A stretch of 64,000 bases of DNA from Plantago major (taxonomy: Eukaryota > Streptophyta > Magnoliopsida > Lamiales > Plantaginaceae): positions 31,748,765-31,812,764 of the forward strand of contig CM048840.1 in NCBI GenBank assembly GCA_026545765.1, read 5' to 3'. The translations under genes were made by a program, and so were the position numbers. This document shows positions 1-10,483 of the stretch, piece after piece. Below the pieces are notes generated by a model, which saw nothing but the letters and a program-made list of their open reading frames with translations, was not told the DNA's origin and did no database searches. The first letter of the stretch is position 1, and each line of letters begins with the position of its first letter.

Positions 1-2075
1 CTCATACATCCGGGTTTCATAACCCAATAATCGAGTCCAAGCAAACCGGCCCCGTTCCATCTACTTCTGGACCACGGGTCTAGAAGCCTCACCAGGCTGA
101 GCCTCACGCCCAAAGACCACACTCCCAGCCCATCTGGCGCTTCGCACCCACAATGGCCCACTCCTCTTCCCCGGCCCAGCCAGTGGGCTCTTCTCCTTCC
201 CCAGCCCATATCGTTCCCTCCCCACCACAAAATCCTCCACCGGTCCATAATGTACCCGGCCAACCCTTACGGTCCGGTCGTGCTCGAGTCCCTAATCCAA
301 AATTTTTTGGACCAGATTATGTCAATCTCCACACAGTTTCAAAATCTCCTCTTCCTCGTAATCCTCTTTTTGCTCTTCGTGACCCGAATTGGAAATGTGC
401 TATGGAAGAAGAATTTGATGCTCTTATTAAAAATAAGACGTGGGATTTGGTACCCCGTCCACCTAATGTTAATATTATTCGCTCTATGTGGATATTTGCT
501 CATAAAGTTAAATCTGACGGTTCTTTTGAGAGGCATAAGGCCTGTCTTGTAGGTGATGGTAAAACTCAATAGGTTGGCATTGATTGTGGAGAGACTTTTA
601 GTCCGGTGGTCAAACCGGCGACGATTCGCACTGTTTTGAGCCTTGCTTTGTCCCAGCGTTGGTCCATTCATCAGCTGGATGTGAAGAATGCATTTTTACA
701 TGGTGATCTCTCTGAAACTGTGTATATGCATCAGCCCGTGGGTTTTCGGGATGCTTCTCACCCGGATTATGTGTGCTTACTTCGCAAATCACTCTATGGC
801 CTCAAACAAGCTCCACGAACTTGGTATAAGCGGTTTGCGGATTATGTATATTCTCTCGGGTTCGTCAACAGCAAATCTGACAACTCCTTATTTATCTATC
901 GACAAGGGTCGAATATGGCATACCTTCTTCTCTATGTTGATGATATTATCCTCACCACCTCTTCAGATTCTCTTCGCCGCACGATTATGACACTTCTTGC
1001 ATCAGAATTTGCTATGAAAGATCTTGGCCCTATCAATTATTTTCTTGGCATTGCAGTTTCTCGTAATAAGCAGGGATTGTTTCTTTCACAACGCAAATAC
1101 GCAGAAGAAATCATCGATCGAGCGGGCTGGCATGTCGGCGTGTAAACCGACTGTCCCACCTGTCGAAGCCAAACCCAAGTTGGCGCATGCGGTTTCTGCT
1201 CCAGTCTCGGATCCTACTCTGTATCGAAGCCTTGCTGGTGCCCTTCGATACTTTGACCTTCACGTCTCACGATATCTCGTATCCGCCAAAGTATGTCTCC
1301 ATATGCATGACCCTCGTGATGATCACTACCATGCACTTAAGCGCATTATTCGCTATATCAAGGGCACACTCTCTTTTGGCTTGCACTTATATCCGTCCAC
1401 GTTTTCCAAACTAGTGTCCTACACTGATGCGGATTGGGGTGGGTGTCCAGATACTCGTCGTTCCACCTCCGGGTATTGTGTGTTTCTTGGGGATAATTTG
1501 ATTTCTTGGTCGTCTAAACGTCAACCTACTATGTCAAGATCAAGTGTTGAAGCTGAATATCGTGGAGTTGCTAATGTGGTTTCAGAATCTTGTTGGTTGC
1601 GCAATCTCTTCTTAGAGCTCCATTGTCTGATTCGTACAACAACATTGGTTTATTGTGATAACGTTAGTGCTGTTTATCTCTCTGGTAATCCAGTACAACA
1701 TCAGCGCACCAAACATATTGAGATGGACATACATTTTGTTCGCGAGAAGGTGGCTAAAGGCCAAGTTCGAGTTCTACATGTACCTTCTCGGTTCCAGATT
1801 GCAGATATATTTACGAAGGGACTTCCACAGGTTTTGTTTGAAGATTTTCGGGACAGTCTCAGCGTTTTTGCACCTCTCGTTTCGACTGCGGGGGAGTATT
1901 AGACTATGTAAATATTATGGAATAGAATATTTAGTATAGTTAGAGTTATAGTAGATTTCCTATAGTAGTTTTCCAATCCCAATTGAGTTATACTCTTGTA
2001 ATTGTAACTAGTATATATATTGAATGAGATTAATAGAAAGAGTCACGGACTCATATTCTTTCATATCCAACGAGA
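1..2075 (+). mobile_element. Ty1/copia LTR retrotransposon, 3' part, broken fossil
   Basis: The left edge cuts the element. Parts visible in order are the region before reverse transcriptase (about 150-570), reverse transcriptase with the [10 protein letters not shown] and YVDD motifs (about 590-1140), and copia-type RNase H with TDADW, SSVEAEYR and the terminal KHIEMD..ADIFTK block (about 1400-1880). A purine-rich tract GGGGGAG at 1889-1895 is followed by a probable 3' LTR of about 180 bp starting near 1896. The coding part is broken, with about two or three disruptions, and the 5' half is outside the window. Family motifs are well kept, so the copy is probably not ancient; no second LTR is present to date it. 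The lineage within copia was not resolved. Confidence 0.9.
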
Positions 2076-3628
2076 GAAAAGGGATAAAGTTACTTTAGTT
2101 TCCCTTTACATTTGAATCGAAATATTGCAAACAATCATTGTACAATCACTTCACACTTTTAAAATGAGCCAAGGAAGAACAAATACATTTATTTATCCAA
2201 TAGCAAGTATGAATGTTGGAGGATGAACATGGAGGGATAGTTTTATGAAAACTAAATTCATCGAGCTATGGATCAAAGTTAACCGGACACTAAAAAAAAA
2301 AAAAAAAAAATGGACAGTACCAACTTGATATTCAATTGTTATTCTATTGGTATTGACCTTTACCAACAGTATTTTTCCATTGGATAAACTGTTGGTGATA
2401 GTTTTTTTGTCGGTAATTTGTTGGAAAAAAGGGAAAATAATATAATAAATAAATGTCGTCCTTGTGACTCGAACCCACATCTCTTAGATTATTAACTCCG
2501 TTTATTACCATTACACTACATAAAACACTTAATCTTATCTTGTATACGTTTTATTAACAATTGATTATGACATTTGACAAAGAATGGTTTGGAGTAACAC
2601 GTATTCCTTACAATCCTGATTTTCTTCTAACCAATTCGAATGTTTCTCCCAATTTACAGCCACTAATAAAACTCAAAACATATACCCAGAATCTTAGTCT
2701 CTCAAAACTTCTCCGACAAATTTTATTACATTGCTATTGGTTTGGACTTCATTGATTATTATAAATTGCATGGCTTTATAATATCAATAACAAGTTTGGT
2801 ATTGTATTTTAGTTTATTGATGTGAATTAGAGAACTTATAACTTGAATGAACTATGTTGAAAACTAAATTTTTTGGTAAATTGTTGCTATTTTTACGACC
2901 ATGCTAATTTTTGTTGGTATTTTGTTATAAATTTATTACAAATAGCCACAAATCTATATCTATATGAAAAGAAGCCTATATCAAGCCTTGTGGTTAAACC
3001 ATGTGTCATGCTGACGTGGCACTATTGAGCATTCCTATTGGTCATGTTTTTTTTTCCAAATGTATATTGATTGGCTGTTAGAATTTCAAATTTGGTATGT
3101 TGGTGGTGGAACATTTTAAGTATTTAATACGTAGTGCACCATATAACTCCCATGATTTATTTTTAGTATGTTGAATCCATATATAATTTTTATTTAATCT
3201 CTTATATATTTATCTACAAAACTCCAAAAAATATTTTGAACGTATATATAGATTCACCGCGACATGACGAATCCATAGACACCAAACTTGAATATTTTAA
3301 TAATTAATTAAATTATTTATATATTAAATTAAATATTATGTAGGTTTATTAAATGATAGAAATAATAAAATTTAAAAAATAGAGCATTTATTAAATACTT
3401 AATACTCCCTCTATTTATCAAAGAAATCAATATTTATTTAGGTATACAATTACAAATGTATACTTTAAAAATTAGCAATAAAGTAACGTACTATTTGATT
3501 AAATAAAAACCATCATCTTATCAGCATTTACGTGAATTCTCACACGTTTTGTACTTTTTACTCATTATTTATTCAAATATTACCTTCTATCTATATCACT
3601 ATATGAAACATTTTGAATATAAATTTCA
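2076..3628. other. AT-rich intergenic DNA, no gene seen
   Basis: This stretch is AT-rich and holds no supported coding sequence. It contains an A-run near 2292-2310, the tRNA-like segment described separately, and scattered TTGGTA/TACCAA words that suggest a decayed non-autonomous DNA element. At about 2955 a TCTATATCTATATGAAAAG string resembles plant Helitron 5' ends, but no matching 3' end could be tied to it. Confidence 0.4.
2456..2524 (-). repeat. tRNA-derived or SINE-like segment
   Basis: On the minus strand there is a good RNA polymerase III box A (TAGTGTAATGG, 2508-2518) and a perfect box B (GGTTCGAGTC, 2466-2475) at tRNA-like spacing. I could not fold a clean cloverleaf, so a working tRNA is not claimed. 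A SINE head or a tRNA fragment carried inside a decayed element (about 2280-2950, with repeated TTGGTA/TACCAA words) is more likely. Confidence 0.35.
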
Positions 3629-4619
3629 CAGATATTTACAAAACCCACCCCTCCAAGATGGCCACTTTGCAGATTGATACATGATGTTTGAACAATTACA
3701 AAATTCGCCCTTATATTTTTAAAGTAATTACATATAAACCCAAAAAGTAAAAAATTCTCTATTTTTATTTTATTTTACCATTACCTTTATTTTCACTTTC
3801 TATTTTATTATTTATTTTTAATCATTCCATTTAAATATTTCATTACTTCATATTTTAAACCCCCATTTTTCCTTCTTCTTCAAAACTCCTCACCTCTACT
3901 TCCACCATCATCTCCTCCACGGCTACACCCTTCTTCACCACCACCACGCACAAATACCATGGAATCTTCATCACCAGTCCACCACCACAAACCACCACAG
4001 ATGCTCGAAATTGAGCTTCCATGGAAGCTTCAAGAGAGCTTCATGTCCATGGAATCTCAAATTGACGAGCTTCCATGGACATGAAGCTCTGTCCAAGCTT
4101 CCATGGAAGCTCAATTCGAGTTTCCATGGAAGCTCTTCTCCTACATCTTCTTTTTCTATTTTTATGTTTTTTAATTTTAATTTTAATTTGTTAAAAAAAT
4201 TCTATGGAAGCTCCGAACAGAGCTTCCATGGAAGATGGAAGCTCTGGCCGGAGCTCCAGACATTTTTTTAAAAATATTTTTTTAAATAATTAAATGTGGG
4301 AGTTTGTTGAATTTTCGAATAATTTGAGAGTTGATTTCAAATATGTTTTTGGATGATAATATGAGCAAAATTTATAATTGTAATAAAGGGTATATTTTGT
4401 TAAGTTTAAAATATAAAGGGCTCTACTGTAATAAAACTTACAATTGTAATTTTATTTTTCCATTAAGTTTTGTTTTACTATGTATTTTATCTTTTCTTTT
4501 TTCTCAAAAATGAAACTTTAATGTTGGTCAACAATTTTGGGTGTGGACGTAATTGTTCAAACATCGGCTATGAATCTGTAATTTGACAATCTTACAGGGG
4601 GTCTATTTGTATATGACCC
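3629..4619. mobile_element. MULE-like non-autonomous element, about 1 kb
   Basis: The sequence ATAAATTTCA stands directly outside both ends (3619-3628 and 4620-4629), a 9-10 bp target duplication as Mutator-like elements make. The ends are imperfect inverted repeats of about 80 bp: the left end shares GATGTTTGAACAATTAC with the reverse complement of the right end. The interior has no credible gene. It holds a cluster of palindromic words built on AGCTTCCATGGAAGCT between 4014 and 4260. TIRs plus a 9-bp duplication define the superfamily; the assignment is by structure, since no transposase is present. Confidence 0.75.
4014..4260. repeat. Cluster of palindromes AGCTTCCATGGAAGCT
   Basis: The 16-bp palindrome or a near copy occurs at least five times, partly as larger hairpins: AGCTTCATGTCCATGG near 4039-4055 is mirrored by CCATGGACATGAAGCT near 4073-4090. 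It lies in the middle of the MULE-like element and is not coding. Confidence 0.7.
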
Positions 4620-4629
4620 ATAAATTTCA

Positions 4630-5600
4630 ATTTATATATATTGAGGTTGTTATGATTGAAAATTAACTTTATTAGATTATTAATGCATTATTTTAAGGAT
4701 AAAATAAGTAAAGTCGGTAAAAGATCTTAGGTGTTGCATAGCCAATGGCGTGATTTGATTGCCGCCTAATCTTGGTATCATATTAGCTAATTTTGATGCT
4801 ACGGTTGAGTACGTAGAGCCTGCATAGGGGTGGTATTAATTAGTGTTGTTGCTAGGCATCAACCGGGTCAATGTTATTGCTTTGCGTCAAAATTTGTGTC
4901 ATATGGTTTTTTCTAGAAAGTGCGGAAGGTTTAACTGATAAATATTAGCAACTGAATTGGTTCGAAATTCTGAGTGGCAACATGTAGTAATTAATTAAAG
5001 GGGATTTCTCTTTGGGGATTAAATCTCTTGAGTCAACATATTATAGATTTGCGTCTTTTTTTCATTATAGAAGAACCGAGGCATTTGATGTAGAATTTTG
5101 TCTTTTAGTAGTCGCTATGCTCTACTTTTATTTTTGTTTTTTTTCATGATCACTCTTTCGAACTATTTTTCAATTACATATTTGTTTTCGAACAACACCT
5201 AGATGTTGAAATGTTTCCTATATTCTCAAATCTCAACTGTTACCTTTAGTTGTGAAATGGGACATATGATTGTAAGCTTTATTTATTTGATAAACATGCA
5301 TAGTTCTTGCTTGGAATTGGTTACATTTGAAAATCCTGATGGATAACAAATCGTCTAAATCGAGTAAGCGTTTACAGTCTCAAGATCAGACTCCATGAGA
5401 TTGAATAAATTTGAATGAGCGGAAATGTTCAAAATTATACTATTTTGAAAATATATTCTACATGTATATTAGTTGTTTATTCATTAGGTACTCACTCAGT
5501 TCATATAACTGTTCTATCATTTCTTGCACACAATAATATCCTTGCATTTACTTCAATGGATGGAAAATAGTCAAAGAAGTGAATAAACGAAAATGTCCTT
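4630..5600. other. AT-rich DNA, no gene seen
   Basis: There is no supported reading frame, RNA gene or clear repeat. It lies between the MULE-like element and the first recognisable Helitron coding sequence and may be Helitron 5' non-coding DNA. Confidence 0.35.
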
Positions 5601-6627
5601 ATTGCTGTTAGATAGGTGGCTAAAATGATCACAAGATTGGCCCACTCTTGCCCAACCAAGGACAAACTCCAAAAATTCGCCCAACGTTGCATATATGACA
5701 CTGGACACGGAATTGACAACATGATCAATGCTCTCGGGTTCGTTTCATTAAACAGCTACACTCAATTTTATGTATCTTTCACATATTTCGTTTCAAACAA
5801 ATTATTAGTTATACATCATTTAGTATCCATTAGAATTATAGATACTCTATGATAAATAATTTATTTTATTATTATGGTAAAGCCAAACCAATGAGGCTGG
5901 TGTGAAAATTGCTACTACAACATTGATCAAAACTATGGTGGAAGAGTACAATTCATATGCAAAAGTATACAAGACAGCCAGATATCGCATCTCCCTTGAT
6001 AATGCCCGTGAGGTAGGCCTTCAAGTACTTAATGCAAGACGTCAGGGGATGAGCGAACTTACAATTTGCTTACTGCATCTGAAGTAACTGATGCTATAGT
6101 AGAGGGTGATGTGATAACTTACATGCAAAATATCATATTATGGTTGATCAGATGAGGAATGGGGACTTAAAGCACATAACTGAGTTTCGATGCTACCTTA
6201 TTTTTCAATATCCATTACTTTTCGTCCATGGAGAAGAAGGATGGTATATCGATATAGTATTGTGAGTAAGATGCCAAATCTTATTCTTAGGGAGTTCTTA
6301 ATTAGCTTTTCGGATACAAGATAGTGAGAATGAAGGTCATCAACTCATACTTAGCAGGACGTCATTATTACAATCATTATTGATTCTAGAGGAGATATTA
6401 TATTTGGAGGACTTCATGCTCCATTTTGAGAGCTAGAAGAGATACAATTCTCCCAATGGATTCCTTAGGTATCATATCATTGATGCTTCCGGGGGTCTGA
6501 ACTGCTCAATCAAGATTCGATATACCATTGAAGATCCATTTAGACTTTGTATGCAGTAAGATTAAGCTTGATTCTGATGCAACCTGTCTACTCAAGGAAA
6601 TCACTACAAGAATTCTGAGGTAAAACG

Positions 6628-6982
6628 ATGGAAAGGGGCGACGGATTTTATCCGTCGCCCCATAGCGACGGATCGCTAGATTTGGCGACGGATAAACAGC
6701 GACGGATACAAATTATCCGTCGCTCATGAGCGACGGATAATTTTATCCGTCGCTATATGGGCGACGGATTTTATTAATCCGTCGCCCGTTGTTTGACTTT
6801 TAAAAAGAAAATTAAATATTAACGACGGATAAATTATCCGTCGTTAATATTTATATTTAAAATTTAAAAAAAATAAAAAACGGCGACGGATTTGCGATCC
6901 GTCGCTATGGGACGACGGATAGTTATCCGTCGCCCCATATAGCGACGGATCGTTACTGGGTCGACGGATACGTGTTCGTCGG
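6628..6982. repeat. Left CACTA subterminal repeat array (GCGACGGAT)
   Basis: About 18 copies of the 9-mer GCGACGGAT or its complement ATCCGTCGC lie in both orientations, often as close inverted pairs able to form hairpins. In CACTA elements such arrays bind the TNPA-type protein; that role is inferred here from position and density. Confidence 0.85.
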
Positions 6983-7937
6983 CCCAGTAACTGTTTTAGC
7001 CCAATTTGGGCTGAAGCAGAAGCCATCGACTTCATTTCTTCTTCTTCGTTTTTCTTCTTTTTCTTCCTTTCTCCTCCGTCAAATCCGGCCATTTGTTGTC
7101 GATTACTCCCAATCTTGGTGTCAATTTGAAGATCGTTGGACGAGGAGCTCGTTTCTTCCTTCAATTTCAAATTTCATCTGCTATTTTCTTCGGAATCAAA
7201 GGTATTACTTCTAAACCCTAACTTTTGAAAAATTGGGTTTTTTTTTTTATTTTTTATTTTTGACTACTTATTCTCAATTGTATGTTTATATGAAATATGT
7301 AGTAGCTTGTTTAGTTAATTTGATCAATTATATGTAATTTGATTAATTTGATTTGTATATGTAATTTGATAGTTAGTTTAGTTAATTTGATATGAATGTA
7401 TGTAGTAATTCAATATGTATGTATGTTAATTCGATAAGTGTGTATGTAGTGAAGTATGTATGTTAATTAAGTATGTATGTAGTTGGTTTAGCTCGTTAGT
7501 TAATTTGATATGTATGTTAAGTATGTATGTAGTTAGTTTAGTTAATTTGATATGTATGTAAGTAGTAGTTGGAGTTCATTTGATAAATTCGTACATGTAC
7601 TAAATTACGAGGATGTAGTTAAGTGTTTTGAGCGACGGATAATATGTTGATTATATTAACGTGTAATTTATAATTTATAACTCGTAGTAGTAAAACACTT
7701 AATAAATTTTGTAATATATCGAACACTTAATAATTAATTTATAAGGAACGTATAATAATTAACAATTAATCTCTACAATTTTCTTATCCGAATTGGAATC
7801 GATCTAATATATTAAATACGATCTAACACATTATGTGTATTATAACTAGTTAGTAGTTGATAACACTTGAGTAATTATATGTGTTATTATAACTGGTACT
7901 AACACATTTTATTGTATTTGTTACATGTTTTTGCAGA

Positions 7938-9946
7938 TGCCGCGACAGAGACCACGATTTATCGCTTCTCCACCGCATGATAGTCTTTGGTGGAGGGTGA
8001 GGGGGGAGGGCTTTGGTAGTCAGGGCAGCAGGTCTCGGATTCCTGAGACCCCAGCAGAGAGAGCAATGGCTCTACCAGTAGCACGAACACAATGAGAGGG
8101 CGACCATGACGATTGTCCCTACCTCGTGTTCGATCCACATCATGCCAACGTCACGTGGAACGGCTTGCCTGTGATTTTTCTAGCTGGTCCTGCCAAGTAA
8201 GTATTATACATTCTTGTTGTACTAAAGTAATATATATTTGTTTCTTGTATCTTATACATTGACAACAGTTTATGGCCTCGGGAGGTCCACAACAAACTAG
8301 GTGACATCTTCCGGAGCAGGAGAGAGCCACCAGGGCAGGGTGGTGAGTGTTGGTCTCACATCTCGGACCGCATGAGGGCCGAGTACTTCGATGAGCTGAG
8401 GGTAAGTTAAAATATGACATTCCTTTGTTTGTAATTATAATTGTTTTAATATGAGTGGTATGTTAGCCACTGTATGTAATTGATATGTTAGCCACTTTAT
8501 TTGGGTGATATGTTAGTCACCATTGTGTTAGTAAAATTTAGGACAATGTGAGTGGTATGTTAGCCACTGTATGTGAGTGGTATGTTAGCCACTTTATTTG
8601 GGTGATATGTTAGTCACCATTGTGTTAGTAAAATTTAGGACTATGTGAGTGGTATGTTAGCCACTGTATGTGAGTGGTATGTTAGCCACTTTATTTGGGT
8701 GATATGTTAGTCACCATTGTGTTAGTAAAATTTAGTACAATGTGAGTGGTATGTTAGCCACTTTGTTTGGGTGGTATGTTAGCCATTTTATTTGGGTGAT
8801 ATGTTAGTCACCATTGTGTTAGTAAAATTTAGGACAATGTGAGTGGTATGTTAGCCTATGTTAGCCACTTTGTTTGGGTGATATGATAGTCACCATATCT
8901 GTGATGTTGTATCTTATTAAATTGATGTAACATGGTGACGTTATATATGTATGTATTGACTTTGGATGTTGTATGAAATTGGGAATGTAGAAGGAGTACT
9001 TCATTCCCAGCAGGTTGATCCCACAGATCTGGCGTGTTTACGAGACTGTGGGATCTAAAGCTATGAGGATATGGTCTGTACTTGGAAGGCCATTCGGGAT
9101 CGGGGTGGCCCAATGCCTCCACAGGTTGATGCAGAGGAGTGGGCCCTTTGGGATGCCTACTGGCGCCGAACTGATGTCCAGGACATTGTCTACATCAACA
9201 GACAGAACCGGGCGTCTCAGTCTGACGCGACAGGGAGGGCCGTTCACCACCTTGGGAGGCGATCTACTGTCACTGATTATTACCAATCAGTATGTATATA
9301 TATGTTTTTTTCAATCTACCATTACGTGTATGTATTGTCTCTCTGATTACTTAATTGTGAGATGATAAATTGTTGACTACATATGTTGTTCAGATTGCAC
9401 GGGGGGAGGTCACATCCAAGTATGACATCTTCAAGAAGGCCAAGCAGAAGGGCGGGGTATGGACCGACTGCCGGGCCTCTTCTATTGCGGTATGTTTATG
9501 TTGCTTAAATTTCATATTTGTACACTATTATAAGTTATTTTTGAAAAACAGTAACTGATCATGATATCTGCTATTTACGATTTCAGGCTGAGGTTGATGC
9601 TCGGGTGGCGAGGCAGGAGGACGAGACGGGTGATGTGTTGTCAACTGAACAAGTTGACAACATCTTCCTAGAGGTCAACAAACCGGACAACAAAAGACGG
9701 ATATATGGACTCGGGAGCCTCGGTTTGAGCTTGGCTAGTCTGGGGTGCTCCTCATCATCATCCCAGCAGTCTAGACGTCCGGTTTACACACGGACTGTGT
9801 CTCGTAAATGGTGCGATTGCAGTCCGGAACGAGTTGCTCGGCTAACTCAAGAGATTGAGCGCCATGAGAGAACGAAGGAGGAGAACGGCGCCTTGATTCT
9901 GAGATGGAGCGATTCATGTCCCGGTCACAAATTTCACCCCGTCTGG
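7938..9946 (+). CDS. CACTA TNPA-like protein, Transposase_24 (PF03004) family, spliced
   Basis: The likely start is ATG at 7938 (MPRQRPRFIA). Coding pieces follow at about 7938-8090, 8110-8200, 8270-8402 (EVHNKLGDIFRSRREPPGQG), 8992-9290, 9394-9490 and 9587-9946, separated by AT-rich introns; exact junctions were not all fixed. The conserved core is clear: WALWDAYWRRTDVQDIVY, then RNRASQ, then RGEVTSKYDIFKKAKQKGG..WTDCRA at about 9400-9470, and IYGLGSLGLSL near 9700. The C terminus is charged and ends after KFHPVW. Proteins of this family are thought to bind subterminal repeats of CACTA elements. Whether the whole frame is open across all exons is uncertain, as the second piece near 8090-8110 may contain a stop. 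Confidence 0.7.
8440..8890. repeat. 97-bp tandem repeat in an intron of the CACTA gene
   Basis: Unit starts marked by GG(A/T)CAATGTGAGTGG-like words fall at 8541, 8638, 8735 and 8832, a constant 97-bp period, with partial units on both sides. Each unit contains two or three copies of GGTATGTTAGCCACT, so there is also a shorter inner repeat. Confidence 0.9.
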
Positions 9947-10129
9947 TAGCTAGTTATGTTCATGTACGTTCTGATTTATTATATTTACAATTGTACGAAT
10001 AATTTCTCCTGCTCCGGATATTATATTATTTATCATTTATTGAAACATTTTCCGTATTATTGATTTATTATCGAACATTATATTGATTAAATAGGTGAAC
10101 TACGAAAAACATGGATTAATATGAAATAA

Positions 10130-10458
10130 ATAGTGACGGATAGATAGTGACGGAATAAAATAGTGACGGAATTAGTGACGGATTAACAGTGACGGAATAA
10201 TAAACAGTGACGGAATTTCAGATTCCGTCACTAGTTCCAATAATATATTTGGCGACGGATAGAATCTATCTGTCGCCAATAATCAATTTTTTTAAAAAAA
10301 AAGTCAAATATTTTAATCCGTCGTCCAATCCGTCGCGAATTGGACGACGGATTATCTATCCGTCGTCAAAGGCCCAATGGGGCGACAAAATTACTATCTG
10401 TCGCCCCAACTGGGGCGACGGATCGCTGGTCTGTAGCGACGGATCTATCCGTCACTAC
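10130..10458. repeat. Right CACTA subterminal repeat array
   Basis: This end carries about 15 copies of the same unit. In the outer-left part (10133-10216) the unit is a variant, AGTGACGGA, in head-to-tail order. In the right part (10249-10458) it is GCGACGGAT in both orientations, ending next to the terminal inverted repeat. Confidence 0.85.
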
Positions 10459-10483
10459 AGACCAGTTTTTTTGTAGTGAATGC

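Larger units (their letters stand above)
6602..10478 (+). mobile_element. CACTA (En/Spm) transposon, 3.9 kb, inserted in the Helitron
   Basis: The element begins CACTACAAGAA (6602) and ends TTTTTTTGTAGTG (10478), the classic CACTA terminal inverted repeats, and is flanked by a 3-bp target duplication AAT (6599-6601 and 10479-10481). Removing it restores the Helitron frame TGTCTACTCAAGGAAAT|GCAGGTTATTATATGGG, which matches the neighbouring helicase duplicate at 11050-11085. Both ends carry dense subterminal repeats of GCGACGGAT and its complement. It encodes one transposase-related gene (7938-9946) and no recognisable TNPD/Transposase_21 catalytic protein, so it was probably mobilised by another element. 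Perfect target duplication and clean ends suggest a fairly young insertion. Confidence 0.93.

Noticed and set aside
2955-3300. Helitron 5' end (TCTATATCTATATGAAAAG)
   Set aside because: The string fits plant Helitron starts, but AT-rich DNA gives many such words and no matching 3' hairpin with CTRR was tied to it.
5616-5852. Independent small host gene
   Set aside because: The KFAQ..IYDT motif shows it is a Helitron Rep/helicase remnant.
8440-8890. CRISPR-like array
   Set aside because: The 97-bp periodic repeat has no unique spacers and lies in a plant transposon intron.
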